Shown here in pieces: positions 38,634 through 47,873 of a stretch of DNA of 64,000 nucleotides. The translations under genes were made by a program, and so were the position numbers. Source of the stretch: Lysobacterales bacterium (GTDB lineage: Bacteria > Pseudomonadota > Gammaproteobacteria > Xanthomonadales > SZUA-36); contig JAKITK010000001.1 of assembly GCA_021648125.1 (NCBI GenBank), positions 62,001-126,000 on the forward strand, written 5' to 3'. The notes beneath the pieces are model-generated. The model saw only the letters and a program-made list of their open reading frames with translations, searched no databases and was not told where the DNA came from. Every line of letters starts with the position of its first letter. The first letter of the stretch is position 1.

Positions 38634-39992
38634 TTAACTTTGAACTGGCTCCCGTAGGGTAACCAGCTCTTCAGCCGCCGTTGGGTGGATCCCAATGGTT
38701 GCGTCGAAATCCGCTTTGCTAAGCCCTGATTTTACAGCAACTGCGAAGCCTTGCACAATCTCCGCTGCATCCTGCCCAACTACATGCAGGCCAACTACCC
38801 TGTCTGTATCTGCACAAACGACCAGTTTCATCATCATTTTCTGCTGGCTTCCCGTCAGACTGTGCTTTAAGTGCCTGAATTTAGTGCGAAATATTTTTAT
38901 TTTTGCAAACACCTCACGAGCGTCGGATTCGGTATAACCCACCGTTGCCACAGCTGGATTTGAAAATACCGCCGATGGAACAAACCGGTGATCACAGCTT
39001 CGCGGGCGTTTACCATACACTGTATCGGCGAAAGCATGACCTTCATGCAGTGCCACCGGGGTCAGGTTTATCCGATCAGTTACATCACCCACCGCATATA
39101 TATTGGCCACATTTGTTGCGGAAAACTCATCCACCGGGATCGCTCCATTGTTTTGCATAATCACCCCAGCTGCTTCTAAATTCAATCCTGGCGTATACGC
39201 AAATCGTCCAGTCGCATACATGACCTGATCTGCCGCAAGTATCTTTCCACTATTGAGGTGAACCGAATATGAACCCGCGTCTGATGCTGTGACTTTTTCT
39301 ACACCACACTCCAGGCGCACATCAATACCATGTGTACCCAAGTCACTGGTGACCATAGCACGCACATCCTCATCAAAACCACGCAACAGTGCATCGCCGC
39401 GATAAATCTGGGTCACTTCACTGCCCAGGCCGTTAAAAATACCGGCAAACTCAGTGGCAATAAACCCACCACCGACAACCACCACCCGTTCTGGTAGGGA
39501 ATTGAGGTGGAAAGCCTCATCTGAAGTGATTACCAACTCTCGGCCGGGAAATTCCGGCACAAATGGACGCCCGCCTACAGCGATCAAAATTGTCTTTGCA
39601 GTAACCGTTTGCTCGCCGATACGCAGAGTGTGGCGGTCGATAAAAACCCCGCGACCTTCGAGCAAATCAACGCCTGCATTACTCAACAGGTTTATATATA
39701 TGTCATTCAGCCGGTCGATTTCCTTATCTTTTGCCGCAATAAAGCGTGACCAGTCAAAACTGCCAGCAACGACATCCCAACCATAGGCCTGTGCGTCTTT
39801 GAAATCTTCCGAAAAATGTGCCGCATAAGTCATCAATTTTTTCGGCACACAACCGCGAATTACACAAGTACCGCCAACTCGACTTTCTTCACAAATACCA
39901 ACTTTGGCACCATAACCAGCCGCAATTCTACTCGCACGCACGCCACCTGAACCGGCACCAATAACAAAAAGATCGTAATCAAATTTGGACAT
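38634..39992 (-). CDS. gor: Glutathione-disulfide reductase
   Basis: NADPH-dependent reduction of glutathione disulfide. It has an FAD motif GAGSGGVRASR, the redox disulfide in GGTCVIRGCVPKK, an NADPH motif VVVVGGGFIATEFA, YAVGDVTDRINLTPVA and the C-terminal catalytic [15 protein letters not shown] that reaches the partner subunit. The start is ATG 39992 (MSKFDYDLFVI), giving 452 residues; an upstream ATG at 40016 is less likely. This is the intact copy. A decayed second copy lies at 44664-44961. Confidence 0.93.
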   Translation of the reverse strand: MSKFDYDLFVIGAGSGGVRASRIAAGYGAKVGICEESRVGGTCVIRGCVPKKLMTYAAHFSEDFKDAQAYGWDVVAGSFDWSRFIAAKDKEIDRLNDIYINLLSNAGVDLLEGRGVFIDRHTLRIGEQTVTAKTILIAVGGRPFVPEFPGRELVITSDEAFHLNSLPERVVVVGGGFIATEFAGIFNGLGSEVTQIYRGDALLRGFDEDVRAMVTSDLGTHGIDVRLECGVEKVTASDAGSYSVHLNSGKILAADQVMYATGRFAYTPGLNLEAAGVIMQNNGAIPVDEFSATNVANIYAVGDVTDRINLTPVALHEGHAFADTVYGKRPRSCDHRFVPSAVFSNPAVATVGYTESDAREVFAKIKIFRTKFRHLKHSLTGSQQKMMMKLVVCADTDRVVGLHVVGQDAAEIVQGFAVAVKSGLSKADFDATIGIHPTAAEELVTLREPVQS

Positions 39993-40155
39993 TCTAACTA
40001 TTTCCCGATAATGCAACGATTATCGCCTATGAGACGGTCAAGTATAGCGATCTAAGCTACAAGATGTGAGGATTTTGAATACACCGTAATTGTGGACATC
40101 TCAGCGCTGGCAAAGAACAATAGAACATTCTAAACCGCTTATCGAAAGCCTATTT

Positions 40156-40341
40156 GTGAAAATGACAAACCCGCCAACTTCAGATCCCAAAAAACCCGTC
40201 TGTCTGAGGGTTGAAAATCTAGTTTTTGAGCGCTGGTTTATTCCCGTATTTGAAACCATAAGCTTTCAGGTTGACGCCGGCGAAACCCTATTCATTTTTG
40301 CGGACACTACACCGTTTGACCTTGGATCATTAACTAAGTAA
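40156..40341 (+). pseudogene. Truncated 5' fragment of ccmA
   Basis: The first 46 or so codons match ccmA at 45142 (MTNPP..., CLRVENLVFERWFIPVFE, F-x-VDAGETL), then similarity stops just before the Walker A loop. After that the frame runs through 15-16 unrelated codons to a TAA at 40339-40341. Without the Walker A, signature and Walker B motifs it cannot be an ATPase. It marks the right edge of the left duplication unit. The functional gene is 45142-45804. Confidence 0.88.
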
Positions 40342-40373
40342 AAAGACCCCACTGCAAGCAGTGAAGGGCTTTT
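40340..40373 (-). terminator. Terminator after subtilase copy 2
   Basis: A-tract, ACCCC-ACTGC, two bases, GCAGT-GAAGGG and a T-tract form a hairpin homologous to the one at 34324-34359. The loop sequence has changed, extending the stem with CACTGC/GCAGTG. Confidence 0.7.
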
Positions 40374-40391
40374 CATGGTCTTACATTGAGT

Positions 40392-43300
40392 TTATTTACA
40401 TTCGATGGCGTCACTAAGTCTGAATACATTCATTGAACGATTAAACACCGCGTTTATTGGTGCGCCCATAGTGAAATTCAGTGTATGCGTGCCCGAATTA
40501 TCTGCACTAAACTCCTGACCTACGGTACCGACAGTTACTGCGGTTGGTGTTACAAAGTTACACGTTGGGCAATAGCCCCGGAAATCAAGAGCATCAAGCG
40601 CTGTCAATGATGAATCCCCTGAGCCAAGTATCCAGCGCGGTTCACCCGTGTGATCATATAGATAGTGAATCACCGCCTGGTTGCTACTGCCATATTCAAC
40701 CGATGAGCCTCCAATTGCGCCTGCGGTAGTTATATTCGGCGCCCAAGTACCGCTGATGGGTGCGGGATTACCCGATATATTGACGCAAGTATTAGGGCTT
40801 AAAGATACTCCGGGGCTACTACCGTATTCACCATTTAACAAATAACTGAATTTAATATCAGTTTCCGAAACTACGGTTATGGTTACTTTACCGACACTCG
40901 TGAATTGTTGGGTAGGCGGATTTGCCGCCGGATTATTGGTGAATTCAATGATATCGGTGGTATAAACATTATCATTGGCATTCAAACTACCCGTATTGAA
41001 GGAATACCATGTCGGTGTACCGTCTTCATTATAGGTATACCAGATACCAAACCATACATCCCCGACTTCATTGTATTCAAAGCCCTGACTGCCTGAAACA
41101 TTATAGGCGCCATCACCCCATAGCCCGGCTCGGGGTTTTATCCGCGGACCCGCGCCGGTGTAGTTAGCAGTGGCTGTTACCGCAATGGAACCGGCACCGG
41201 TGTTCTCTGCTGTCATATAGTAGCGACCGGCGGTTAGATCTGACCCGCTGACACTAACCTCAGGTGCAGTGCTGCCTGCACCACCTGCCTGACCTTTAAC
41301 ACTAGCTCCAGCAGGTCTCGGGGTAACAAACGGGGCATCATTAAATGCATCGGCATAGCGCAGTCTGAATATTCTGAACTTGAGATTGGCATTATCCGCT
41401 GGATTAGCCGCCGCAAGCGTAAAGTCCACATTGCCGCCACCGGAAGGCACATCAAACACCAGGCGCCTATGAACCGTGCCCGCAGGAAGCACAAAGGCCG
41501 CCGGGGTATTATTACCAAGAATTATGTTAGTCGATATATCATCTTCAGCCGTGCGTGTAAATGTAACTGGAATCATACCCAGATTGCCTTTTAACTGACT
41601 ATCTGTACCTAGGAAAATTGCGCCTAAGTATTCTTCACCTTCTAGAGCCGCTACATTTTGCCAACTAACCCGCATTTTGTGACTGGCATCTTTTGCAACC
41701 AGCCCCTGCCCGGTAACAATAAGAGTGGCTTCATTACCATTACCACTGTTAATCACCGTAGTGGTCAAGCTCACTGGCCCTGCTGGGTTGTTCGCTATAG
41801 CCTGCACCATTACCCACCATTGTCCGGCTTTAGGTTGCAGTAGTTCACAGAACTCATCAGAGGACTCGCGAGTTCGGCTGATACAAGCACTTTCAAATTG
41901 ATCCGGGCGACCATTGCGATTGGAATCGAAACCTACAAATAGACTCATATCCTTTGCTGCGGTATCGCCGGTGGTTGCACGAAGCAACAGGGTATTAGCC
42001 GAGACAGTTAACATAATGAAAGTATTTCCGCCATCACCGTTGAATGGCTTGACCCAGGTGGGGTCTTCACTAATAGTCGTAATCAGAGTGTTTGACTTGG
42101 CCAAACCTACGGCCTCGTAGCTGCCATCAGTTATTTCAACTAAGCCGGAAAGATCGATTATCTGCGAACCGGTTGCAGTCGTTGCGTTGAGCTCGATCTC
42201 AGTCGGCACATCACCGGCGGAACCATATACTGCGGCCCGCAAACGAGCTTCCGGCCCGCTGCCATTGGTGTTAGTTAACACCACTGTTCCGAATACCCAT
42301 TCACCAATATCACTGGGGTCAATATCAACACTAATAGAAAGGTTTCGCGAAGCCCCATTGGCAAGGGTAAATTGTGCGGGTGATACTGTAATTGAGGTAT
42401 CTCCCTCTATCGATACTTCCCAACTACCGCCGCCCATTGCATCGGTAACCCTGCGGGTAAAGCTACAACTAGTTTGACATTCCCCATCAACCATGCCTGC
42501 TAGGTTCAGGTCTTTCGGCGAACCGCCTAGAGCCGGATTGGCAGCCCGAAATTGCTCCACAGTGACCGGCAAATACAATCCCGGCGTTGCAGCCAGACCC
42601 AGCTGTGGTCGGCCCGAGCCGGCCTGATTAAAGTTGGCAGCTTCACCGTTATGGTTGCGAACACCGGTCATAGTTGAAGTTAATTCCAGCGCCGAGGCAA
42701 TATGGTCTGGCGTCCATGACGGATTTGCCGCCAATAACAGTGCACCGGCACCGGCTATATGCGGTGATGACATTGATGTACCAGAAATAAAACCGTAATT
42801 GTTGCCGTCGCCGTCGCTAAAAAAATCGTCATCGCTGGCGGCGTCATCGCCGTCAACGGCAGCCAGAATATTTCTTCCAGGTGACACTAAATTAGGTTTA
42901 AGTACATTTGCAGGAACATGTACCGGTCCCCGGCTGCTTGAGGCATCCAAAATGTCGGCTTTACTAGGTATTGAGCGAGCTTGAGTAGAACTAATTGACG
43001 CTCTATGCCCTGAGCCGGAGGTCAGCCAGTTGCGTAAGCTTTTGCCTTTTTTCGCACCAATATGACCGGCCGGCAAACAATGTTCATCGGCAGCGGTAGA
43101 TTCTCCCCAAGCATTTCTATTGATCAGAATATAGCCTGCCGCACCTGCCAGAAAAACATTTTTACTTTTCTCGATATTGCCGTATCGCCCGCGATCACAA
43201 ACTACAATTTTTCCGGTAAAAGTATCACTATCCCAGCCTGAAGGCATACTACTACCATCACTGGCAGCACAACTACTGGCCGACTGTGCTGTCCCTTCAC

Positions 43301-44600
43301 CACATAAAGCATTCCCAAAATCGCCAGCATAGACGATATCGGAGAGCGCGAGACCTGCCGTCAATGCTTCGCCTACCATTGCATTCGGCGCAGGCGTATC
43401 GCCACCTGACATATCTCTTAGCAGTGTTCCCAGAACCCCATCATGGCTGGCGTTGGCTACCGATACTACCCATGGTGCATTTGACGGGGAACCCTGTGTG
43501 GATTCGTTGGGGCCGGCATTGCCAGCAGATGATACCGCAAATATACCGGCTTCCCGAAGTGCCAGAAATAACTGTGCACTTTGGCTTGTCCAAGGGTTCA
43601 GCTGTGAATTAGAGCCTATCGAGTAGTTAATCACATCAACCCCATCAGTCACCGCCTGGTCCAGTGCGGCACGGGTGCTAGAGCCTGGGCAGCCAAAGAA
43701 ACAAGCTTTATAAGAAATGATATTAGCATGTGGCGCTACCCCAGAAATATTATAGGTCTGATCAATTCCTCCGAAAGGAAAAGTCAGGTTATTAAGGACA
43801 TTACCCGCAGCAATACTTGCAGTGTGACTGCCATGGCCATCGTCATCTTCACCCTTAGTATCAGAGGATGTAAAATCCCAGACACCAATCAACTTATCAT
43901 TGCAGGTGATATCAACATCACCACAATTTCCAAGATATCCCGGCTTAGGATTGGTATGGGTAAAGCCATCATCGCCGGTCGCAGCAAATGAGGGGTGCAG
44001 AGTATTAATACCGGTGTCAATTACCCCGATAATAATGCCTTCACCTCTGGTGGAAGGCAGGTTACCCTCACCGTCCCAGATTGATCTTGCACCAATCCAT
44101 TCAGGCCCGGCATAAGTGTGTAACTGCTGGAGGCTATCTTGAGTGACTGATTTCACCCCTGGTAACTTCCGGACCTTAGCGGCAGTTGCGGCATCCATAT
44201 TTGCTGCAAAGCCATTCATCAGGTTGTAATAGCGGTGTTTTGCCGTGATGAGATGTCCGGTTTCAGCTTTTATATGGTTTTGTAATTCATCAAACCGTTG
44301 ATCTAGGAAGTTAATATATTCGCGTGCGGCCGTAGTTGATACGATCAAGCGTTTTGCGCCGGTGGCTCGTGGGCTTGTAGCGCTCAAATGTTTACCTTTT
44401 AGGCTTGCAGATTGCAGTTTCTCACTGCCTTCAAAGTACACCAACGGCGGTTCATTCAGTTCGACGATGTAGGAGTCCTTAATCAGATAGTCCTGGCTGC
44501 TTTTAGCTATTGCTTGAGCTGAAATACCCGCGAGCAATAAAACCGAAATGCCGAAACTGCGAAGTGTAGTAAAACTTAGTTTATTTTTGAAAACTATCAT
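40392..44600 (-). CDS. Secreted S8 subtilisin-like serine protease, copy 2
   Basis: Paralogue of the protease at 34376-38572 with the same architecture: signal peptide, I9 propeptide, Asp (VIDTGIN), His (DGHGSHTA), PA domain, Ser in SGTSMSSPH, beta domains and the WYTYNEDGTPTWYSF C terminus. The start ATG at 44600 corresponds to copy 1's start; the GTG at 44609 is less likely. Length is 1402 residues. Differences include loss of an acidic loop (copy 1 has DDPATADEDESG, here absent) and gain of an Asp-rich insert DGDDAASDDDFFSDGDGNN just before the catalytic serine. Such inserts could change calcium binding or substrate access. All catalytic residues remain, so it is probably active. Confidence 0.92.
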   Translation of the reverse strand: MIVFKNKLSFTTLRSFGISVLLLAGISAQAIAKSSQDYLIKDSYIVELNEPPLVYFEGSEKLQSASLKGKHLSATSPRATGAKRLIVSTTAAREYINFLDQRFDELQNHIKAETGHLITAKHRYYNLMNGFAANMDAATAAKVRKLPGVKSVTQDSLQQLHTYAGPEWIGARSIWDGEGNLPSTRGEGIIIGVIDTGINTLHPSFAATGDDGFTHTNPKPGYLGNCGDVDITCNDKLIGVWDFTSSDTKGEDDDGHGSHTASIAAGNVLNNLTFPFGGIDQTYNISGVAPHANIISYKACFFGCPGSSTRAALDQAVTDGVDVINYSIGSNSQLNPWTSQSAQLFLALREAGIFAVSSAGNAGPNESTQGSPSNAPWVVSVANASHDGVLGTLLRDMSGGDTPAPNAMVGEALTAGLALSDIVYAGDFGNALCGEGTAQSASSCAASDGSSMPSGWDSDTFTGKIVVCDRGRYGNIEKSKNVFLAGAAGYILINRNAWGESTAADEHCLPAGHIGAKKGKSLRNWLTSGSGHRASISSTQARSIPSKADILDASSSRGPVHVPANVLKPNLVSPGRNILAAVDGDDAASDDDFFSDGDGNNYGFISGTSMSSPHIAGAGALLLAANPSWTPDHIASALELTSTMTGVRNHNGEAANFNQAGSGRPQLGLAATPGLYLPVTVEQFRAANPALGGSPKDLNLAGMVDGECQTSCSFTRRVTDAMGGGSWEVSIEGDTSITVSPAQFTLANGASRNLSISVDIDPSDIGEWVFGTVVLTNTNGSGPEARLRAAVYGSAGDVPTEIELNATTATGSQIIDLSGLVEITDGSYEAVGLAKSNTLITTISEDPTWVKPFNGDGGNTFIMLTVSANTLLLRATTGDTAAKDMSLFVGFDSNRNGRPDQFESACISRTRESSDEFCELLQPKAGQWWVMVQAIANNPAGPVSLTTTVINSGNGNEATLIVTGQGLVAKDASHKMRVSWQNVAALEGEEYLGAIFLGTDSQLKGNLGMIPVTFTRTAEDDISTNIILGNNTPAAFVLPAGTVHRRLVFDVPSGGGNVDFTLAAANPADNANLKFRIFRLRYADAFNDAPFVTPRPAGASVKGQAGGAGSTAPEVSVSGSDLTAGRYYMTAENTGAGSIAVTATANYTGAGPRIKPRAGLWGDGAYNVSGSQGFEYNEVGDVWFGIWYTYNEDGTPTWYSFNTGSLNANDNVYTTDIIEFTNNPAANPPTQQFTSVGKVTITVVSETDIKFSYLLNGEYGSSPGVSLSPNTCVNISGNPAPISGTWAPNITTAGAIGGSSVEYGSSNQAVIHYLYDHTGEPRWILGSGDSSLTALDALDFRGYCPTCNFVTPTAVTVGTVGQEFSADNSGTHTLNFTMGAPINAVFNRSMNVFRLSDAIECK

Positions 44601-44663
44601 AATAGACACCTGTAATTCCGTTTACTCTTTAAAATATGTCACTCGTTATAAACAGTCCTGAAT

Positions 44664-44961
<298 letters not shown>

Positions 44962-45141
44962 TCATATACAATACCTATGAAAAAACCCTACTGACAAAAC
45001 AGCAAATCGCATCAGCAACGCTAAAGTAAAGTGATCTGGAGAGCAAAATGTGGGAATTTTGAATACGCCACATTTGTGGACATCTCAAGCCTAGCAAAGG
45101 ACAATAGAGCATTCTAAAACACCTGTCGAAAAAACCACTTC

Positions 45142-45804
45142 GTGAAAATGACAAATCCACCGAATAAAGACCCCGAAAAACCCGCCTGTCTGCGGGTTGA
45201 AAGCTTGGTGTTTGAGCGTTGGTTTATTCCCGTATTTGAACCGATAAATTTTCAGATTGAGGCTGGAGAAACCCTTTTGATCCGCGGTGCCAATGGCTCC
45301 GGAAAAACAACCTTACTGCGTTTACTGGCAGGCTTCCTTGAACCCTCAGAGGGAAAAATATTTTTGCCGGGACAAGCTCTGGCCTGGCTCGGACACAAAC
45401 TGGGTATTAAGGATGCCCTCAGTGTGCGTGAAAACCTCCAATTTTTAGCCCGTTTGTACAATACCCAAGCTACAGAGGCATTGATTACTGACACGATTAC
45501 CCAACTAGGCCTTATGAGAGTTGCAGATCAGGATGCAGGCTCCTTGTCAGCCGGGCAAAAAAAACGTTGTGCGTTTGGCACATTGTTATTTCAACCTGAT
45601 GCTATCTGGCTGCTTGATGAACCCTATTCGAGCCTAGATAAGCAAGGCATGGACATTGTCGATCGCTTACTCAAACAACACCAGCAGCGCAATGGAATTA
45701 CGGTGCTTGCTACTCATGGTGTGTTGGCACCGGCACAGCTTGAGGTTCGCGAGTTGATTATTGAAGGCTTCCAAGATGACTACTATGCGGAGTCACTGGC
45801 ATGA
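45142..45804 (+). CDS. ccmA: Cytochrome c biogenesis ATP-binding protein CcmA
   Basis: ATPase of the CcmABCD complex that releases haem-loaded CcmE for cytochrome c maturation. It has Walker A GANGSGKTTLLRLL, the ABC signature LSAGQKKRCAFG and Walker B IWLLDEPYSSLD; 220 residues. Either GTG 45142 or ATG 45148 may be the start, and no strong ribosome site is visible. It overlaps ccmB by 4 nt. Its promoter and first 46 or so codons are duplicated at about 40060-40293 as part of the tandem repeat. Confidence 0.94.
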   Translation: MKMTNPPNKDPEKPACLRVESLVFERWFIPVFEPINFQIEAGETLLIRGANGSGKTTLLRLLAGFLEPSEGKIFLPGQALAWLGHKLGIKDALSVRENLQFLARLYNTQATEALITDTITQLGLMRVADQDAGSLSAGQKKRCAFGTLLFQPDAIWLLDEPYSSLDKQGMDIVDRLLKQHQQRNGITVLATHGVLAPAQLEVRELIIEGFQDDYYAESLA

Positions 45805-46466
45805 ACGCATTTTTCAGTTTACTTAAACGCGACTTATTGCTGGCTGTTCGTTCTCGTGCGGAGGCCTTACAACCACTCTTTTTCTTACTGGTAGTGGTCA
45901 CTTTGTTTCCGCTTGGATTAGGACCAGGGCCGGCTTTGTTGGCAAAAATAGCCGTCGGCGTCATCTGGATCGCGGCCCTGTTGGCCAGCACACTGTCATT
46001 AGACAAGCTCTTCCGCGCGGACTTTGAGGATGGCTCACTCGAACAATTCCTTACCAGCGGACACTCTCTGAGTTTGTTGGCGCTGGCAAAAATCATAGCC
46101 CACTGGCTAAGCACTGGCTTACCCATCGTTTTGTTCTCACCACTGTTGGCAATATGGCTGAATCTGCCCCACGAAGCCCTGCCAGTTCTGGTAAAATCAC
46201 TACTGTTAGGCACACCGATTTTTAGCCTGATTGGCGCAATTGGTGCAGCTCTCACAGTCGGTTTACGCCAGGGTGGTCAATTGCTCGCCTTGTTGATATT
46301 TCCGTTACTTATTCCGGTGCTGATTCTTGCCACCGGCGCGGTATCCGCAGCCACGGATAACCTAGAGAGCAGCGCCTACCTGTTGTGGATGGCAGCCTAT
46401 GCCGTACTGATGCTAACTCTCGCACCTTTTGCCTGTGCTGCATCTTTAAGGATAAGTTTGAGTTAA
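45801..46466 (+). CDS. ccmB: Haem exporter protein CcmB
   Basis: Membrane subunit of the CcmAB ABC complex. The 221-residue protein has six predicted hydrophobic helices and the family segments LDKLFRADFEDGSLEQFL and KIIAHWLSTGLPIVLFSPLLA. It is translationally coupled to ccmA (ATGA overlap). Confidence 0.93.
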   Translation: MNAFFSLLKRDLLLAVRSRAEALQPLFFLLVVVTLFPLGLGPGPALLAKIAVGVIWIAALLASTLSLDKLFRADFEDGSLEQFLTSGHSLSLLALAKIIAHWLSTGLPIVLFSPLLAIWLNLPHEALPVLVKSLLLGTPIFSLIGAIGAALTVGLRQGGQLLALLIFPLLIPVLILATGAVSAATDNLESSAYLLWMAAYAVLMLTLAPFACAASLRISLS

Positions 46467-46474
46467 TAAATATT

Positions 46475-47227
46475 ATGAACCCAGTGATGAAATTTCTGCA
46501 CAAAACCGGCTCACCCGCCTACTTTTACTGGTTGAGCGGCCGCATTATTCCCTGGCTTTGGGTGGTTTTTGCAGTACTCACAACTTGGGGGTTGTATCAG
46601 GCGTTTTTTGTGGCGCCAAGCGATTATCAACAAGGTGAAAGCTACCGGATAATTTATATCCATGTTCCGGCAGCCTGGCTGTCGATGATGATCTACCTGA
46701 TGATGGCAATTTTCGGAGCCATCGGGCTTATCTGGAGAATTCGAATTGCTGAAATTCTGGCGATTAGCAGTGCGCCCATCGGTGCGGCATTCGCCTTGAT
46801 AGCTTTGATTACCGGCGCTGTTTGGGGCAAACCAACCTGGGGTACTTACTGGGTCTGGGATGCTCGCTTAACTTCGCAATTGGTGCTGTTTTTCTTATAC
46901 CTTGGCGTTATGGGCCTGCATTCTGCCATCGATGAGCCCCGCAAAGCCGCCCGTGCTGCTGCAATGCTGGCATTAGTCGGAGTGGTTAACCTGCCGATTA
47001 TTCATTATTCAGTAGAGTGGTGGAATACCCTGCATCAGGGCACCACGATTAAAATTATCGGCGAGAGCAAAATGCCTAGCAGCATGCTATTTCCACTTTT
47101 ATTGATGGCTGTAGCAACCAAGTTTTATTTTGGTGCTGCTTTATTGAGCCGTGCTCGAAACCGCTTGCTGGACCAGGACCGTCGCCGCGGTTGGGTTGCG
47201 AAAAGCATTCGGGAGCAACGCCTGTGA
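46475..47227 (+). CDS. ccmC: Haem transporter CcmC
   Basis: Six-helix membrane protein of the haem-handling superfamily that loads haem onto CcmE. The tryptophan-rich motif is WGKPTWGTYWVWDARLTSQ, and axial histidines lie in IHVPAAWLS and INHYS-like IIHYSVEWW. The start is ATG 46475, 8 nt after ccmB; the longer frame from 46385 lies inside ccmB. Length is 250 residues. Confidence 0.94.
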   Translation: MNPVMKFLHKTGSPAYFYWLSGRIIPWLWVVFAVLTTWGLYQAFFVAPSDYQQGESYRIIYIHVPAAWLSMMIYLMMAIFGAIGLIWRIRIAEILAISSAPIGAAFALIALITGAVWGKPTWGTYWVWDARLTSQLVLFFLYLGVMGLHSAIDEPRKAARAAAMLALVGVVNLPIIHYSVEWWNTLHQGTTIKIIGESKMPSSMLFPLLLMAVATKFYFGAALLSRARNRLLDQDRRRGWVAKSIREQRL

Positions 47228-47397
47228 ATCCACACACACCTTATATCCTGTTTGCCTACGGAGCAGCCAGCTTAATTATGCTGATCATAGCCTTACTACC
47301 CATAGTTCAGGGGCGGCGGCTTCGTCGGCAACTCCGTCACAAGGCTGCTATCGAAAAAACCCGAAATAAGCACACAACGCAAGGAGCAAAATCATGA
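47224..47397 (+). CDS. ccmD: Haem exporter protein CcmD
   Basis: Small single-span protein (57 residues) stabilising CcmABC with CcmE. It has a hydrophobic helix YILFAYGAASLIMLIIALLP followed by a basic tail RRLRRQLRHK. The start is a GTG overlapping the ccmC stop (GTGA), which reconciles size and position better than the longer frame from 47191. Confidence 0.88.
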   Translation: MNPHTPYILFAYGAASLIMLIIALLPIVQGRRLRRQLRHKAAIEKTRNKHTTQGAKS

Positions 47398-47873
47398 CGC
47401 CTACCCGCAAAAAACGCCTTACTGTGGTTTTGCTGATACTGCTTGGCGTGAGTGTTGCTGCCGCCATCGCAATGACCGCTTTACAGGAAAACCTTCTGTA
47501 TTTTCTCTCTCCCAGTGAAGTAGCAGAACAACAAATGCCTACTGGCCGGCAGTTCCGCCTCGGCGGCCTGGTTAAAGAGGGCAGTGTGAATCGCGCCACA
47601 GACAGCCTTAAAATTCGGTTCCGTGTAACCGATGGACTAAAAGAAGTCGAGATACATTACGATGACATCCTTCCCGACCTCTTTCGTGAAGGACAGGGCA
47701 TTATTGCTATCGGCTCGCTAGATAATAATCGCGTATTTCAGGCCGATGAAGTTCTCGCTAAACATGATGAGGAATACATGGCGCCAGAAGTTGCCGATGC
47801 CTTGCAGAAGGCCGGACACCCACGCGCCAGTAAAGACTCTACAAGTGTTGCCCCCTCGGAGTACAAGCCTTGA
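47394..47873 (+). CDS. ccmE: Cytochrome c-type biogenesis haem chaperone CcmE
   Basis: Membrane-anchored periplasmic protein that carries haem covalently. It has one N-terminal helix, an OB-like beta domain and the conserved LAKHDEEYM motif with the haem-binding His124 and Tyr128. Length is 159 residues. It overlaps ccmD by 4 nt and ccmF by 4 nt. Confidence 0.94.
   Translation: MTPTRKKRLTVVLLILLGVSVAAAIAMTALQENLLYFLSPSEVAEQQMPTGRQFRLGGLVKEGSVNRATDSLKIRFRVTDGLKEVEIHYDDILPDLFREGQGIIAIGSLDNNRVFQADEVLAKHDEEYMAPEVADALQKAGHPRASKDSTSVAPSEYKP

Larger units (their letters stand above)
34320..40293. repeat. Left copy of a tandem duplication (subtilase-gor-ccmA')
   Basis: This segment and 40335-45271 carry the same order: terminator, subtilase (-), gor (-), shared spacer, start of ccmA (+). 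Similarity is clear in coding and spacer sequence, for example the spacer around 40060-40160 against 45045-45150. It ends inside ccmA at about 40293, after the codons for AGETL. Weaker resemblance before 34320 (a CACTAC block near 34288 and 40304) suggests the repeat may reach about 34284. In this copy gor is intact and ccmA is cut. Confidence 0.88.

Noticed and set aside
45758-46255. 165-codon antisense frame opposite ccmB
   Set aside because: It overlaps a clear CcmB gene completely and has no family resemblance.
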